Origin: WHSM01 sp050701635
Lineage (GTDB): Bacteria; Actinomycetota; Actinomycetes; Mycobacteriales; Micromonosporaceae
DNA length: 13,130 nucleotides
Assembly: GCA_050701635.1 (NCBI GenBank)
Contig: JBOGDF010000139.1
Coordinates: 1 to 13,130 of the forward strand
Direction: 5' to 3'
The notes under the pieces were generated by a model. It searched no databases. It saw nothing but the letters and a program-made list of their open reading frames with translations, and was not told the origin of the DNA. Position numbers and translations under genes: made by a program. Shown in pieces: positions 6,784-13,094 of this stretch; the first letter of the stretch is position 1; each line of letters opens with the position of its first letter.

Positions 6784-7626
6784 TCAGGCCTCGTAGTGCT
6801 CCTCGTACGCCTGGCGGGAGCCGCAGACGCTGGCGCGGCTGCACGCGCAGCGGGACCCGTCGGACTCCAGCCGTACGGTGACAGAGTCCTTCGGGACGCT
6901 GTGGCCGATCACCTTGCCGCGGCCCTGCTCGGTCTCGACCCGCTCGCCGATGGCCGGCGCGGAGGCGTGGAACTTCTGGTAGAGCGGGTGCTCGTACTTC
7001 AGGCAGCACATCAGCCGGCCACACGCGCCGGAGATTCGCAGCGGATTCAGCGGCAGATCTTGATCTTTTGCCATCCGGATGGTGACCGGCTCGAAATCGG
7101 TGAGAAATGTGGCGCAACAAAGATCACGGCCACAAGATCCAATACCGCCCTGCACTCGCGCGGAGTCGCGGGCGGACAGTTGCCGTAGCTCGACCCGGCA
7201 TTTCAGGGTGGCGCCGAGATCGCGTACCAGGGAACGGAAATCGACCCGGTGCGGCGCGGTGAAGTAGATCGTCGTACGCAACGATTCCGTATCCGGTGCG
7301 GCGCCCACCACGGCGTCGACGGCGACCACCTTCATGGGCAGCTCGTGCTCCCGGATCAGCCGCTTGGCGGCCACCTTGGCCTCGGCTTTACGCCGGCGTA
7401 CCGCCGCGTCGCGTTCCAGGTCGGCGTCGCTGGCGAGGCCGGCCAGACGCGGGAAACCGGCGGTGTCCTCGGAGACCCACTGCGCCGCCCAGACGCACTC
7501 CGCCACCTCCGGACCGTCGTCGGTCGGCACCAGCACCCGGTCGCCGACCTGCGGCCGGTGCTCGCCCGGGTCGAGGTAGTAGAGGCGCCCGTACCGGTTG
7601 AAGCTCACCGCGCACAGCATGCCCAT
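6784..7626 (-). CDS. PSP1 domain protein, RicT/YaaT-like
   Basis: Predicted 280-residue cytoplasmic protein of the PSP1 family. In Bacillus the relative RicT (YaaT) works with RicA and RicF in an iron-sulfur-containing complex that affects RNA maturation and sporulation; the role in actinobacteria is not defined. The PSP1 signature region includes GIGSCGRDLCC (161-171) and ACGRLMCCLKYE (201-212), giving the conserved cysteines 165, 170, 171, 202, 207 and 208 expected as cluster ligands. A further group, C260, C262 and C268, lies near the C terminus. The ATG at 7626 is preceded by AAGGTG at seven bases; a second ATG two codons in is less well spaced. In many bacteria this gene lies beside the DNA polymerase III delta-prime gene; here the upstream neighbour is divergent and no such gene is in the window. 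Confidence 0.9.
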   Translation of the reverse strand: MGMLCAVSFNRYGRLYYLDPGEHRPQVGDRVLVPTDDGPEVAECVWAAQWVSEDTAGFPRLAGLASDADLERDAAVRRRKAEAKVAAKRLIREHELPMKVVAVDAVVGAAPDTESLRTTIYFTAPHRVDFRSLVRDLGATLKCRVELRQLSARDSARVQGGIGSCGRDLCCATFLTDFEPVTIRMAKDQDLPLNPLRISGACGRLMCCLKYEHPLYQKFHASAPAIGERVETEQGRGKVIGHSVPKDSVTVRLESDGSRCACSRASVCGSRQAYEEHYEA

Positions 7627-7747
7627 GGCTGCACCTTACGCCGGGGCGCCGGCCCGGAGCGGATTCGTGTGCGGGGGAACGTTGGCGCACCTCGTACCAA
7701 ATGCGGCTTTTATTGGTTTAGCCGGTTTTGCGAAGAGCTATTTCGCC

Positions 7748-7775
7748 TGGACAGCCCCAATTCGTTACGCATTAT
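7748..7775 (+). promoter_or_regulatory. Predicted promoter of the LPTTG surface protein gene
   Basis: TGGACA (7748-7753) and CATTAT (7770-7775) are 16 bases apart and match five and four positions of the housekeeping -35 and -10 boxes. They lie in an AT-rich stretch unusual for this DNA. A transcript would have a leader of about 90 bases containing a short GC-rich hairpin (about 7811-7830) and then a strong Shine-Dalgarno. Confidence 0.5.
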
Positions 7776-7869
7776 GAGTACGCCCAGCACTTTCCGTAAC
7801 CCAGTCTGTCGGCCCCTCGTTGGGGGAGCGAGGAACACTTTGCCCATCCCTTGCTCCGGAGGTAACTGA

Positions 7870-9504
7870 ATGACGACGGACTCCCGGGTCATCGGCCGCC
7901 TGGCGTACCGGGTCCGCTCGGACCGCCGGATCGCCGGACTCGCCGCCGCTGGCCTGCTCGGTGCGGTGCTGTCTCCAATGGTCGCCGCCACCCCGGCCGC
8001 CGCCGGACCCTGCCGGACCAAGCACACCACCGCCGCGGCCGCCGCCGACCTTGTGAAGGCGACGCTCCTCGACCTCGGCCCGCTCGGCGTACCCGCGCCG
8101 ACGGTCGCCGACCTCACCATCTCCTCGGCGCGCAGCGCCGTCGACAGCAAGGCCGGCGAGAAGTCGATGGCGTCGGCGGACTACCTGGACCTCAAGGTGC
8201 TCGGCGAGGACGTACCGGCCGGCCCGCTGGACGCGCACGTGCACCAGGTGGCGCCGCCCAGCAACGCCGAGCCCGAGGTCGTCGCGCCCAGCCAGCTCAA
8301 CCTGAAGCTGCTGCGCGCCGGCACCGGCCACCTCGCCGCCCACGCCACCTGGAAGCCGGAGTACGGCTGCCGCTGGGCGCAGGGCGTGATCACCGAATCC
8401 TTCGGGTCCGACCTGGACGCCGCGATCCTGCCCGCGATGACCACCGCGGAAGCCGGCTCCGAGGAGCGCTCGGCGGCGACCAGCCCACTCGGCGACGGCC
8501 TGGTGACGCTGCCGTCCAACGCGTTCTCGCAGACCGCGACCGAGCTGATCAAGCACAAGGGCGAGATGGCCACCGGCGCCACCGCGTGGATCGGCCTCAC
8601 CGAGATAACCCTTTTCGGGGGTACGGAGAACGAAACCACCGTCAAGGTGATCAACCCGCCGGAGCTGCGCGCGCTGGCCACCGGGTCCAAGCACAGCTCC
8701 TCGGTGACGTACTCGGCGCCGGTGCTGGAGATCATCACCCCGGACGGCACCAGCCACCGGATCGACTCGCCGGACCAGGTGTTCGAGCTGACCCTGCCGC
8801 CGGAGGGCCCGCCGACCGTGGCCGACCAGCCGTCCGCCGAGAGCGACAACGGCAGCGCGCCCCTGGCGCCCGAGGCGCCCGGCGTGGAGCCGCCGGACGC
8901 ACCCGCCGCCCCTGACGCACCGGCCTCTCCTGACGCGCCGCAGGATCCGGTCGGTGACCTGCTGGGCGGCCTGACCGGCAAGCCCGGCAACGGCTCCGGT
9001 ACGGCTCCCGAAGCGCCGGCCGCACCGGCCGCACCGGAAGCACCGGCCGGCCCGGCCGCTCCCGAGACGCCGGCCGACAAGCCCTCCGCCGCTCCCGAGG
9101 CGGCAGAGGAGTCGGACAGCAAGGCACTCACGCTGCGGCTCAGCATCGGCCACCTGGAGTCCAGCATCTCGAAGCGCGAAGTGACCGGCGGGGCCGCGTC
9201 GCTGCGGCTGCAGCTGCTGGCCTCCGCGCCCGAGGGCTCCACCGAAGCGGGCAGCGAAGCCGCCGGTGAGCAGGCCACGATCGCCGACGTCGGGCTCGGG
9301 CTGCTCTCCGTACGGGCCTCGGCGCCGCCCGGTGGCACCCACCCGCCGACGACGCCGCCGCCCGCCGGTGGTGGTGGCAGCCTGCCGACGACCGGCTTCA
9401 ACCTGATGGCCGTGCTCGCCACCGCCGCGTTCCTGCTGGTCGCCGGCCGGTTCCTGATGGTGCTGGGTCGCCGTCGCTCGCAGCCCGAACAGAACGAGAG
9501 TTAG
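7870..9504 (+). CDS. Sortase-anchored (LPTTG) cell-wall surface protein
   Basis: Predicted 544-residue surface protein. A signal peptide covers about residues 1-46 (twin Arg and basic start, hydrophobic AGLAAAGLLGAVLS, cleavage near AAAG). A folded region of unknown family follows (about 47-320), with two cysteines (C48 and C168). Then comes an Ala/Pro/Glu/Asp-rich low-complexity stalk (about 325-420), a second folded stretch (about 421-485), a Pro/Gly-rich linker, and a classic sorting signal: LPTTG (505-509), hydrophobic helix, GRRRSQ tail. A sortase would cut after the Thr and link the protein to peptidoglycan; no sortase gene is in the window. The start is secure: GGAGG at 7858-7862 is seven bases before the ATG. 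The layout resembles other actinobacterial anchored proteins of unknown function. The low-complexity stalk gives long antisense open frames that are not genes. Confidence 0.85.
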   Translation: MTTDSRVIGRLAYRVRSDRRIAGLAAAGLLGAVLSPMVAATPAAAGPCRTKHTTAAAAADLVKATLLDLGPLGVPAPTVADLTISSARSAVDSKAGEKSMASADYLDLKVLGEDVPAGPLDAHVHQVAPPSNAEPEVVAPSQLNLKLLRAGTGHLAAHATWKPEYGCRWAQGVITESFGSDLDAAILPAMTTAEAGSEERSAATSPLGDGLVTLPSNAFSQTATELIKHKGEMATGATAWIGLTEITLFGGTENETTVKVINPPELRALATGSKHSSSVTYSAPVLEIITPDGTSHRIDSPDQVFELTLPPEGPPTVADQPSAESDNGSAPLAPEAPGVEPPDAPAAPDAPASPDAPQDPVGDLLGGLTGKPGNGSGTAPEAPAAPAAPEAPAGPAAPETPADKPSAAPEAAEESDSKALTLRLSIGHLESSISKREVTGGAASLRLQLLASAPEGSTEAGSEAAGEQATIADVGLGLLSVRASAPPGGTHPPTTPPPAGGGGSLPTTGFNLMAVLATAAFLLVAGRFLMVLGRRRSQPEQNES

Positions 9505-9511
9505 GGCGCTT

Positions 9512-9544
9512 CGGGCCGGCTGCCCCTGTACGGTGGCCGGCCCG
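9512..9544 (+). terminator. Hairpin after the surface protein gene
   Basis: A 9-bp GC-only stem (arms 9512-9520 and 9536-9544, loop of 15 bases) starts seven bases past the stop codon. There is no T-tract, as is common in actinobacterial terminators. Confidence 0.55.
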
Positions 9545-9643
9545 GTGGCCCGGGTTTGAGACTTGACCCCCGGTAACACCGCGCCTCGGGGATCCCACCT
9601 CCCCGAAGATCCCGTCGACCTCCAGACGGGCGCGTGGGTTCTG

Positions 9644-9679
9644 CGGGCCCGGAGCCTGTCCCCGCCGGCTCCGGGCCCG
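9644..9679. terminator. Second strong hairpin downstream of the surface protein gene
   Basis: A perfect 13-bp stem (9644-9656 and 9667-9679) encloses a 10-base loop. It could be a backup terminator for the surface protein gene or the end of a transcript from the right. It is the most stable structure in this intergenic stretch. Confidence 0.65.
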
Positions 9680-9969
9680 TACCACATTCACTCTCCGCAG
9701 GTGATCCACTACGGTTGCGGCACCGCGTCTGACGTGCTGTTATTACCTTGTGTGATCGATCCTCGCCCGGACGGGTGAATTGCCGACACAGGCGTTACCG
9801 CCGTACCGGAGCGAGGTTAAGTAGAGGAAGAGCGCCGTTGCGGATCATCGTCGGCGGGCTCCTCACAGACCTGCGGGGGGTGCAGGGAGCCGCGGCGTCG
9901 GAGCCCGGTAGACGTGAAACGTCCCGCTCCGGCGCCGCTGGCCTTTTCTCCGGCCGGCCTCGGGTTGAG
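9680..9969. other. Intergenic stretch without a supported gene
   Basis: No reading frame here has both a good start and protein-like composition. Contents seen: a relatively AT-rich segment around 9735-9760, with CTGACG (9729-9734) and TGTGAT (9751-9756) spaced like a weak rightward promoter; a GAGGAAG before a TTG at 9838 that opens an Arg/Gly-rich frame running antisense into the next gene; and small hairpins at 9911-9923 and 9937-9958, the latter a possible terminator for the leftward membrane protein gene. A small RNA cannot be excluded. Confidence 0.4.
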
Positions 9970-10152
9970 TCAGGTACGGCGTCCCCACCTTCGGCCACGC
10001 CAGGCGCCGCCGACGCCGGCGAGGTGCAGTGCCACGAACAGCAGGCCCGCCGTGGTGAGCGTGCCCGGCGCCAGCAGTGGCGTACCGAGACTGCGACCGG
10101 CGAGGGTCAGCAGCAACGCGATCCCGAACAGTACAGCGGCGATGATCGCCAT
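9970..10152 (-). CDS. Small two-helix membrane protein
   Basis: Predicted 60-residue protein, made almost entirely of two hydrophobic helices (about 2-19 and 28-47) with a turn around LGTPLLAPGTL and a strongly basic C terminus (WRGRRWGRR), which should stay in the cytoplasm. That topology is a helical hairpin with both ends inside. On the minus strand GGGAGG lies seven bases before the chosen ATG. An extra ATG directly in front (10155) is only four bases from it and is less likely. The clear ribosome binding site and helix pattern make this a real gene despite its size. It follows the WXG gene on the same strand after 97 bases, so it may belong to that transcription unit. No family is recognised. 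Confidence 0.7.
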   Translation of the reverse strand: MAIIAAVLFGIALLLTLAGRSLGTPLLAPGTLTTAGLLFVALHLAGVGGAWRGRRWGRRT

Positions 10153-10249
10153 CATCGGTCCTCCCGGGGTTCTCTGGGTGCCTTTCCACCCGTTACCCCC
10201 CGAAGCGCCATTTCATGGGATCACCACGCCGCCGCCGGGCCCGGCCGCC

Positions 10250-11032
10250 CTACACGCGGACCCAGACCGCCTTCGGGTAGCGGCTGGCCGGCGCGTCACC
10301 GCTCAAGGTCGGCGCGGGCAATGGGGCGAGCTTGGCGGCCCAGCCACCGGCCGGTACGCCGTCGGCGCCGGCCACGTACGTCTCCATGCCGGTCTCGTAC
10401 CAGCTCGCGACCGAGCCCAGCGTGACCGCGCCAATGTTGGCGGCCGCGGTGACCACGCGGGGCGCGTCGGCCAGCTCGCCGGTGACGTACGCCCGGCGCA
10501 GCGCTGCCGGGTCGCCGGCCAGCTCGTCGCAGCCCTTGATGATCACCGCTTCCCGGGAGCTGAGCACCTCGGCGAGGGCGCCCGCGAGCGCCTGCCGGGT
10601 CTGCGAGAACCAGCCCGCCACCGACTCCACGAAATCGGCCGAGGCGCGCAGCTTGCCGCTCAGGCTCTCCGCCCCGTCGTCGCCGGCCAGGTCGTGCATC
10701 GTGGTCGACCAGTGGGCGGCGAACGCGTCGTACCCGGCGCCGCTCCAGCCGAGCTCGCCGGCCGCCCGGTCCAGCGGCGCGACCAGCTCGTCGTGGTACG
10801 AGGTGGCGAGCTGGCGCAGCCGCGTGACCGCGTCCATCAGCTGACCCGGCGGCGTGGCCAGCAGCATCCGCAGCACCTCGCCGGGGCGGGCGCGCAGCGT
10901 ACGGAGGTGCCGGGTGAGCGGATGCCCGTCCGGTACGCCGAGCTGGTCGATCACCAGGTCCACCCGGCGCAGCAGCTCGCCGGCCTCGGTGGCCAGCATC
11001 GGCAGCGAGTCGTCGGTCACGGTGAAGCTCAT
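10250..11032 (-). CDS. WXG100-like ESX (type VII) substrate-type protein
   Basis: Predicted 260-residue, mostly helical protein. The middle part resembles the WXG100 helical hairpin: a helix around 64-92, then GWSGAGYDAF (95-104) with the WSG turn, then a second helix from about 104. Proteins of this kind are exported by ESX/type VII systems or act as their partners. The N-terminal 60 residues and the C-terminal segment (about 165-260) are of no family I recognise. There is no signal peptide or membrane helix. Its ATG overlaps the stop of the EspC-like gene in a TGATG arrangement, so translation is coupled and the two products probably pair. Longer upstream starts in this frame would overlap the partner gene entirely and are rejected. 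Confidence 0.75.
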   Translation of the reverse strand: MSFTVTDDSLPMLATEAGELLRRVDLVIDQLGVPDGHPLTRHLRTLRARPGEVLRMLLATPPGQLMDAVTRLRQLATSYHDELVAPLDRAAGELGWSGAGYDAFAAHWSTTMHDLAGDDGAESLSGKLRASADFVESVAGWFSQTRQALAGALAEVLSSREAVIIKGCDELAGDPAALRRAYVTGELADAPRVVTAAANIGAVTLGSVASWYETGMETYVAGADGVPAGGWAAKLAPLPAPTLSGDAPASRYPKAVWVRV

Positions 11033-11436
11033 CAGCCGCTCCCGTCCGGCCGTACGGTGAGGCTGCGGCGCTCCGGGCGGGCGTCGCGCCAGGTGTCCGT
11101 GCCGGCCCCGGCGTCGGTGATCCGGCTGGCCAGCGTGATGTCGGTGTCGGCGTAGTTGGCGGCCACCTTGGCCAGACTCTCCGCGGTGCTGACCAGGCGT
11201 TCGCCACGGTCCTTCGCCTCGGTGGCGCGCGCGTCCAAAGCACCTTTCCACTGGGTACGCAGCTCACGGCACAGCTCGCCGAAGCCGCCGGCACCGCCGG
11301 CGCCGAACGCCTCGGCGCCCGGGTCGAACCCGCCGATCAGGTCGCCGGCGCGTACCAGAGTGTCCCCGGAGGCCAGCACGGCACCGGCGAAGTCGACCAG
11401 ACCGCGTACGTCCTGGGCCCGCGATGAATCCGTCAT
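11032..11436 (-). CDS. EspC-like type VII secretion target
   Basis: Predicted 134-residue helical protein that resembles the EspC/DUF2580-type ESX secretion targets. Features: a helix from about 8 to 34, a Gly-rich loop (36-53, FDPGAEAFGAGGAGGFG), a Trp in QWKGAL (62-67) at the start of the second long helix, and a YxxxD motif, YADTD (95-99), which is the recognised type VII export signal placed after the helical hairpin. The tail (100-134) is polar. The start ATG at 11436 has AGGA seven bases upstream. The frame extends 45 codons further back into the YbaB-gene spacer, but that part is Arg/Pro-rich and unlikely to be translated. It overlaps the WXG gene by TGATG and follows the YbaB-like gene by 44 bases. 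Confidence 0.75.
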   Translation of the reverse strand: MTDSSRAQDVRGLVDFAGAVLASGDTLVRAGDLIGGFDPGAEAFGAGGAGGFGELCRELRTQWKGALDARATEAKDRGERLVSTAESLAKVAANYADTDITLASRITDAGAGTDTWRDARPERRSLTVRPDGSG

Positions 11437-11480
11437 CTCCGTGTCCTCGCTCGGTCGTCCTCGGCTGTCTGCCCAGCGGC

Positions 11481-11813
11481 TCAGCTGCCGCTCAGCGGCT
11501 GGTAGTCGCGGAAGTTCTCGTCGTACAGCTTCTGGCGGGCCCACTGGCCGGCGTGCGACGCGGCCTGGCATGCCGAGAGCACCGACTGGGCGAGCTGCTC
11601 GGAGCCCTTGTCCGGATCGAGCGCCTCGTCGGCGATCGTCACGTCGCGAAACTCGCCCGCGCCGGTCACCACGATCTCGACCAGCCCGTCGGGGGAACGC
11701 ACGGTGACCTCGATGTCGACGATCGCCTTGCCGAACTCCTGGCGCTGCTCGTCGATCTTGCGGTACTGCTCGATGGCCTCCTCGATAAAGGCTTCATCGA
11801 TCTCGCGAGGCAT
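11481..11813 (-). CDS. YbaB/EbfC-family protein (EspL-like context)
   Basis: Predicted 110-residue protein with the YbaB/EbfC fold pattern: an N-terminal helix (about 5-35, EAFIEEAIEQYRKIDEQRQEF), two or three strands (VTVRSPDGLVEIVVTGAGEFRDVTI, about 36-60), then a long C-terminal helix (70-98). The classical YbaB is a nucleoid-associated dimer. In mycobacterial ESX loci YbaB-like proteins such as EspL and EspD are encoded beside secreted substrates and stabilise them. The company it keeps here favours that chaperone-like role; DNA binding remains possible. GAGGAG is six bases before the ATG (11813), a very good start. It is the first gene of the leftward group. Upstream, a palindrome ACCGTACGGT (11857-11866) lies where a promoter or operator would be. 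Confidence 0.8.
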   Translation of the reverse strand: MPREIDEAFIEEAIEQYRKIDEQRQEFGKAIVDIEVTVRSPDGLVEIVVTGAGEFRDVTIADEALDPDKGSEQLAQSVLSACQAASHAGQWARQKLYDENFRDYQPLSGS

Positions 11814-11970
11814 CCGGAGCTCCTCACCGTCCGTACGAACCCAGTCTCGGTGAGGAACCGTACGGTACCGACGCGAATGACGCCGTCCACCCCCCGCCTC
11901 TGTCGCCGATCCGATACCCCGGAAACGCTAAGCGCCGTACCCCCGGAAACCCAACCCCCGACCCGAGGGC

Positions 11971-11979
11971 TGTGGAAAA
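11971..11979 (-). other. DnaA-box-like nonamer, left
   Basis: On the minus strand the nonamer reads TTTTCCACA, one base from the consensus TTATCCACA. It lies inside a 10-bp inverted repeat (11967-11976 with 12062-12071) that encloses the left 56-bp palindrome. Confidence 0.4.
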
Positions 11980-11996
11980 CCCCGCCACAGTTGGCT

Positions 11997-12052
11997 GATC
12001 TTGGGGTTTTGGCTGTCCAGGGACGATCCAAGGCAGCCAAAACCCCAAGATC
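11997..12052 (-). repeat. 56-bp palindromic element, left copy
   Basis: The arms 11997-12015 and 12034-12052 form a perfect 19-bp stem with an 18-base loop. Read on the minus strand, this 56-base unit aligns without gaps to the unit at 13021-13076: arms nearly identical, loop sharing its first three and last five bases. The two copies therefore lie in opposite orientation on either side of the DUF559 gene. It probably belongs to a dispersed family of REP-like palindromes. Confidence 0.85.
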
Positions 12053-12058
12053 CGTACG

Positions 12059-12067
12059 TTATCCACA
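12059..12067 (+). other. DnaA-box-like nonamer, right
   Basis: TTATCCACA is an exact match to the classical DnaA box. It faces the left nonamer across the palindrome and lies about 50 bases before the DUF559 gene start. A single pair of boxes is not an origin; a regulatory or element-borne role is more likely. Confidence 0.5.
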
Positions 12068-12119
12068 GCCCCGCGACGGCGGGATGCGCCGGAGGGGGTG
12101 GTTGGGGTGGGGTAACAGC

Positions 12120-13010
12120 GTGGGAGTTGACGATCTGCGGCCTCCGGGGCTGAGACGGCGGGTGTTTCTTGCGCGTGACGCGCTGGAGGGCGGGCTGCTC
12201 ACGCGGGGTCAGCTGCGCGGTGGTGCGTGGCACCGGGTCCTGCGCGGGGTGTACGCCGATTCCCGGCTGGAGCGCGATCACGGCCTGGCCATCCGTGCGG
12301 CGGCGCTGCTACTCCCGTCGGGAGCCGCGATCACCGGCGCCTCCGCGGCATGGCTGTGGGGTGCTCGGCTGGCTGCGCCGTACGACCCGGTCGACGTGGT
12401 CGCACCACGAAGCTTCGGGCCTGTCAAAGGCCTCCGGATCAGGGGTGCCGCCCTCACCGCCAGCGACATCGATGTGCTCGGCGGGATCCGGCTCACGACA
12501 CCGGAACGTACGGCGTGGGAGCTCACGATGCGGCGTGACCTCCCGGACGCGGTCGCGGTGATCGACGCGCTCCTGGCGGCAGACCGGTTGTCGGCGAGTC
12601 GGCTCGATGCGTACCTCGACACCCGACGAGGTGCGCGGGGTTGGCGGATGGCCGCCAAGGCGTTTGGGCTGGTGGACGGTCGCGCCGAATCCCCGGCCGA
12701 GTCCCGCCTGCGGGTCCTGCTCACCCTCGCCGGGCTTCCGCCGCCCACACCGCAGCGCGAGATACGCGACCACCACGGCTTCGTGGCACGGGTCGACCTC
12801 GCCTGGCCCGAGGCCGCAGTCGCGGTGGAGTACGACGGTGTCTGGCACGCCGCGGCCAGCCAACTCCGGCGGGACCGGCAGCGCCTCAACCGGCTGCTCG
12901 CCGCCGGCTGGCTGGTGCACCACGTCACCGCCCGCGACCTGTACGACCCCGCCCCCACCATCGCCGCCATCCGCGACCTGCTCCGCCGTCGCGGTCTGGC
13001 GTCGGCGTAA
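12120..13010 (+). CDS. AbiEi-type winged-helix plus DUF559 nuclease-like protein
   Basis: Predicted 296-residue protein. The N-terminal part (about 14-60: RVFLARDALEGGLLTRGQL...WHRVLRGVYAD) is the winged-helix seen in AbiEi-type antitoxin proteins. A middle part has ITGASAAWLWG (71-81) and LTTPERTAWEL (125-135). The C-terminal DUF559 domain (about 190-290) resembles VSR and other PD-(D/E)xK nucleases: ESR with E194, ARVDLAWPE with D226, VAVEYDG with E237, then H243 and a basic helix, ending WLVHHVTARDL. Such proteins are common and variable in number in actinobacteria; their role is not settled (defence, DNA repair or element maintenance). No partner toxin gene is adjacent. The start is uncertain: GTG 12120 chosen, with a GGGGTGGGGT stretch before it; TTG 12102 (GGAGG six bases upstream) and ATG 12084 are alternatives. 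The frame stays open further left only by chance. Confidence 0.75.
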   Translation: MGVDDLRPPGLRRRVFLARDALEGGLLTRGQLRGGAWHRVLRGVYADSRLERDHGLAIRAAALLLPSGAAITGASAAWLWGARLAAPYDPVDVVAPRSFGPVKGLRIRGAALTASDIDVLGGIRLTTPERTAWELTMRRDLPDAVAVIDALLAADRLSASRLDAYLDTRRGARGWRMAAKAFGLVDGRAESPAESRLRVLLTLAGLPPPTPQREIRDHHGFVARVDLAWPEAAVAVEYDGVWHAAASQLRRDRQRLNRLLAAGWLVHHVTARDLYDPAPTIAAIRDLLRRRGLASA

Positions 13011-13020
13011 CTCGCGACAC

Positions 13021-13076
13021 GATCTTGGGGTTCTGGCTGCCTCAAACGGCCTCTGGACAACCAAAACCCCAAGATC
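13021..13076 (+). repeat. 56-bp palindromic element, right copy
   Basis: The arms 13021-13036 and 13061-13076 pair over 16 bp with a single mismatch (C13033 against A13064). It begins 10 bases after the stop of the DUF559 gene, so it would also act as that gene's terminator. It is the same length as the left copy and matches that copy's reverse complement. Confidence 0.85.
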
Positions 13077-13094
13077 CCCTCGGGGGTACGCAAC

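Noticed and set aside
5049..6881. 610-codon plus-strand frame overlapping the phosphoesterase
   Set aside because: Arg-rich composition without motifs; the overlapping frame carries all catalytic motifs.
7765..9687. 640-codon minus-strand open frame opposite the LPTTG protein
   Set aside because: Its Gly/Arg-rich composition mirrors the Ala/Pro stalk, and the plus-strand gene has signal peptide, sorting signal and ribosome binding site.
9748..10425. Arg-rich plus-strand frame of 225 codons
   Set aside because: No motifs, and it runs antisense over the small membrane protein gene and part of the WXG gene.
11967..12071. Replication origin
   Set aside because: Only two DnaA-like boxes are present, with no AT-rich unwinding region and no dnaA or dnaN genes nearby.
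11424..12119. Left extension of the DUF559 frame
   Set aside because: It runs antisense through the YbaB gene and the palindrome and shows no protein-like composition.
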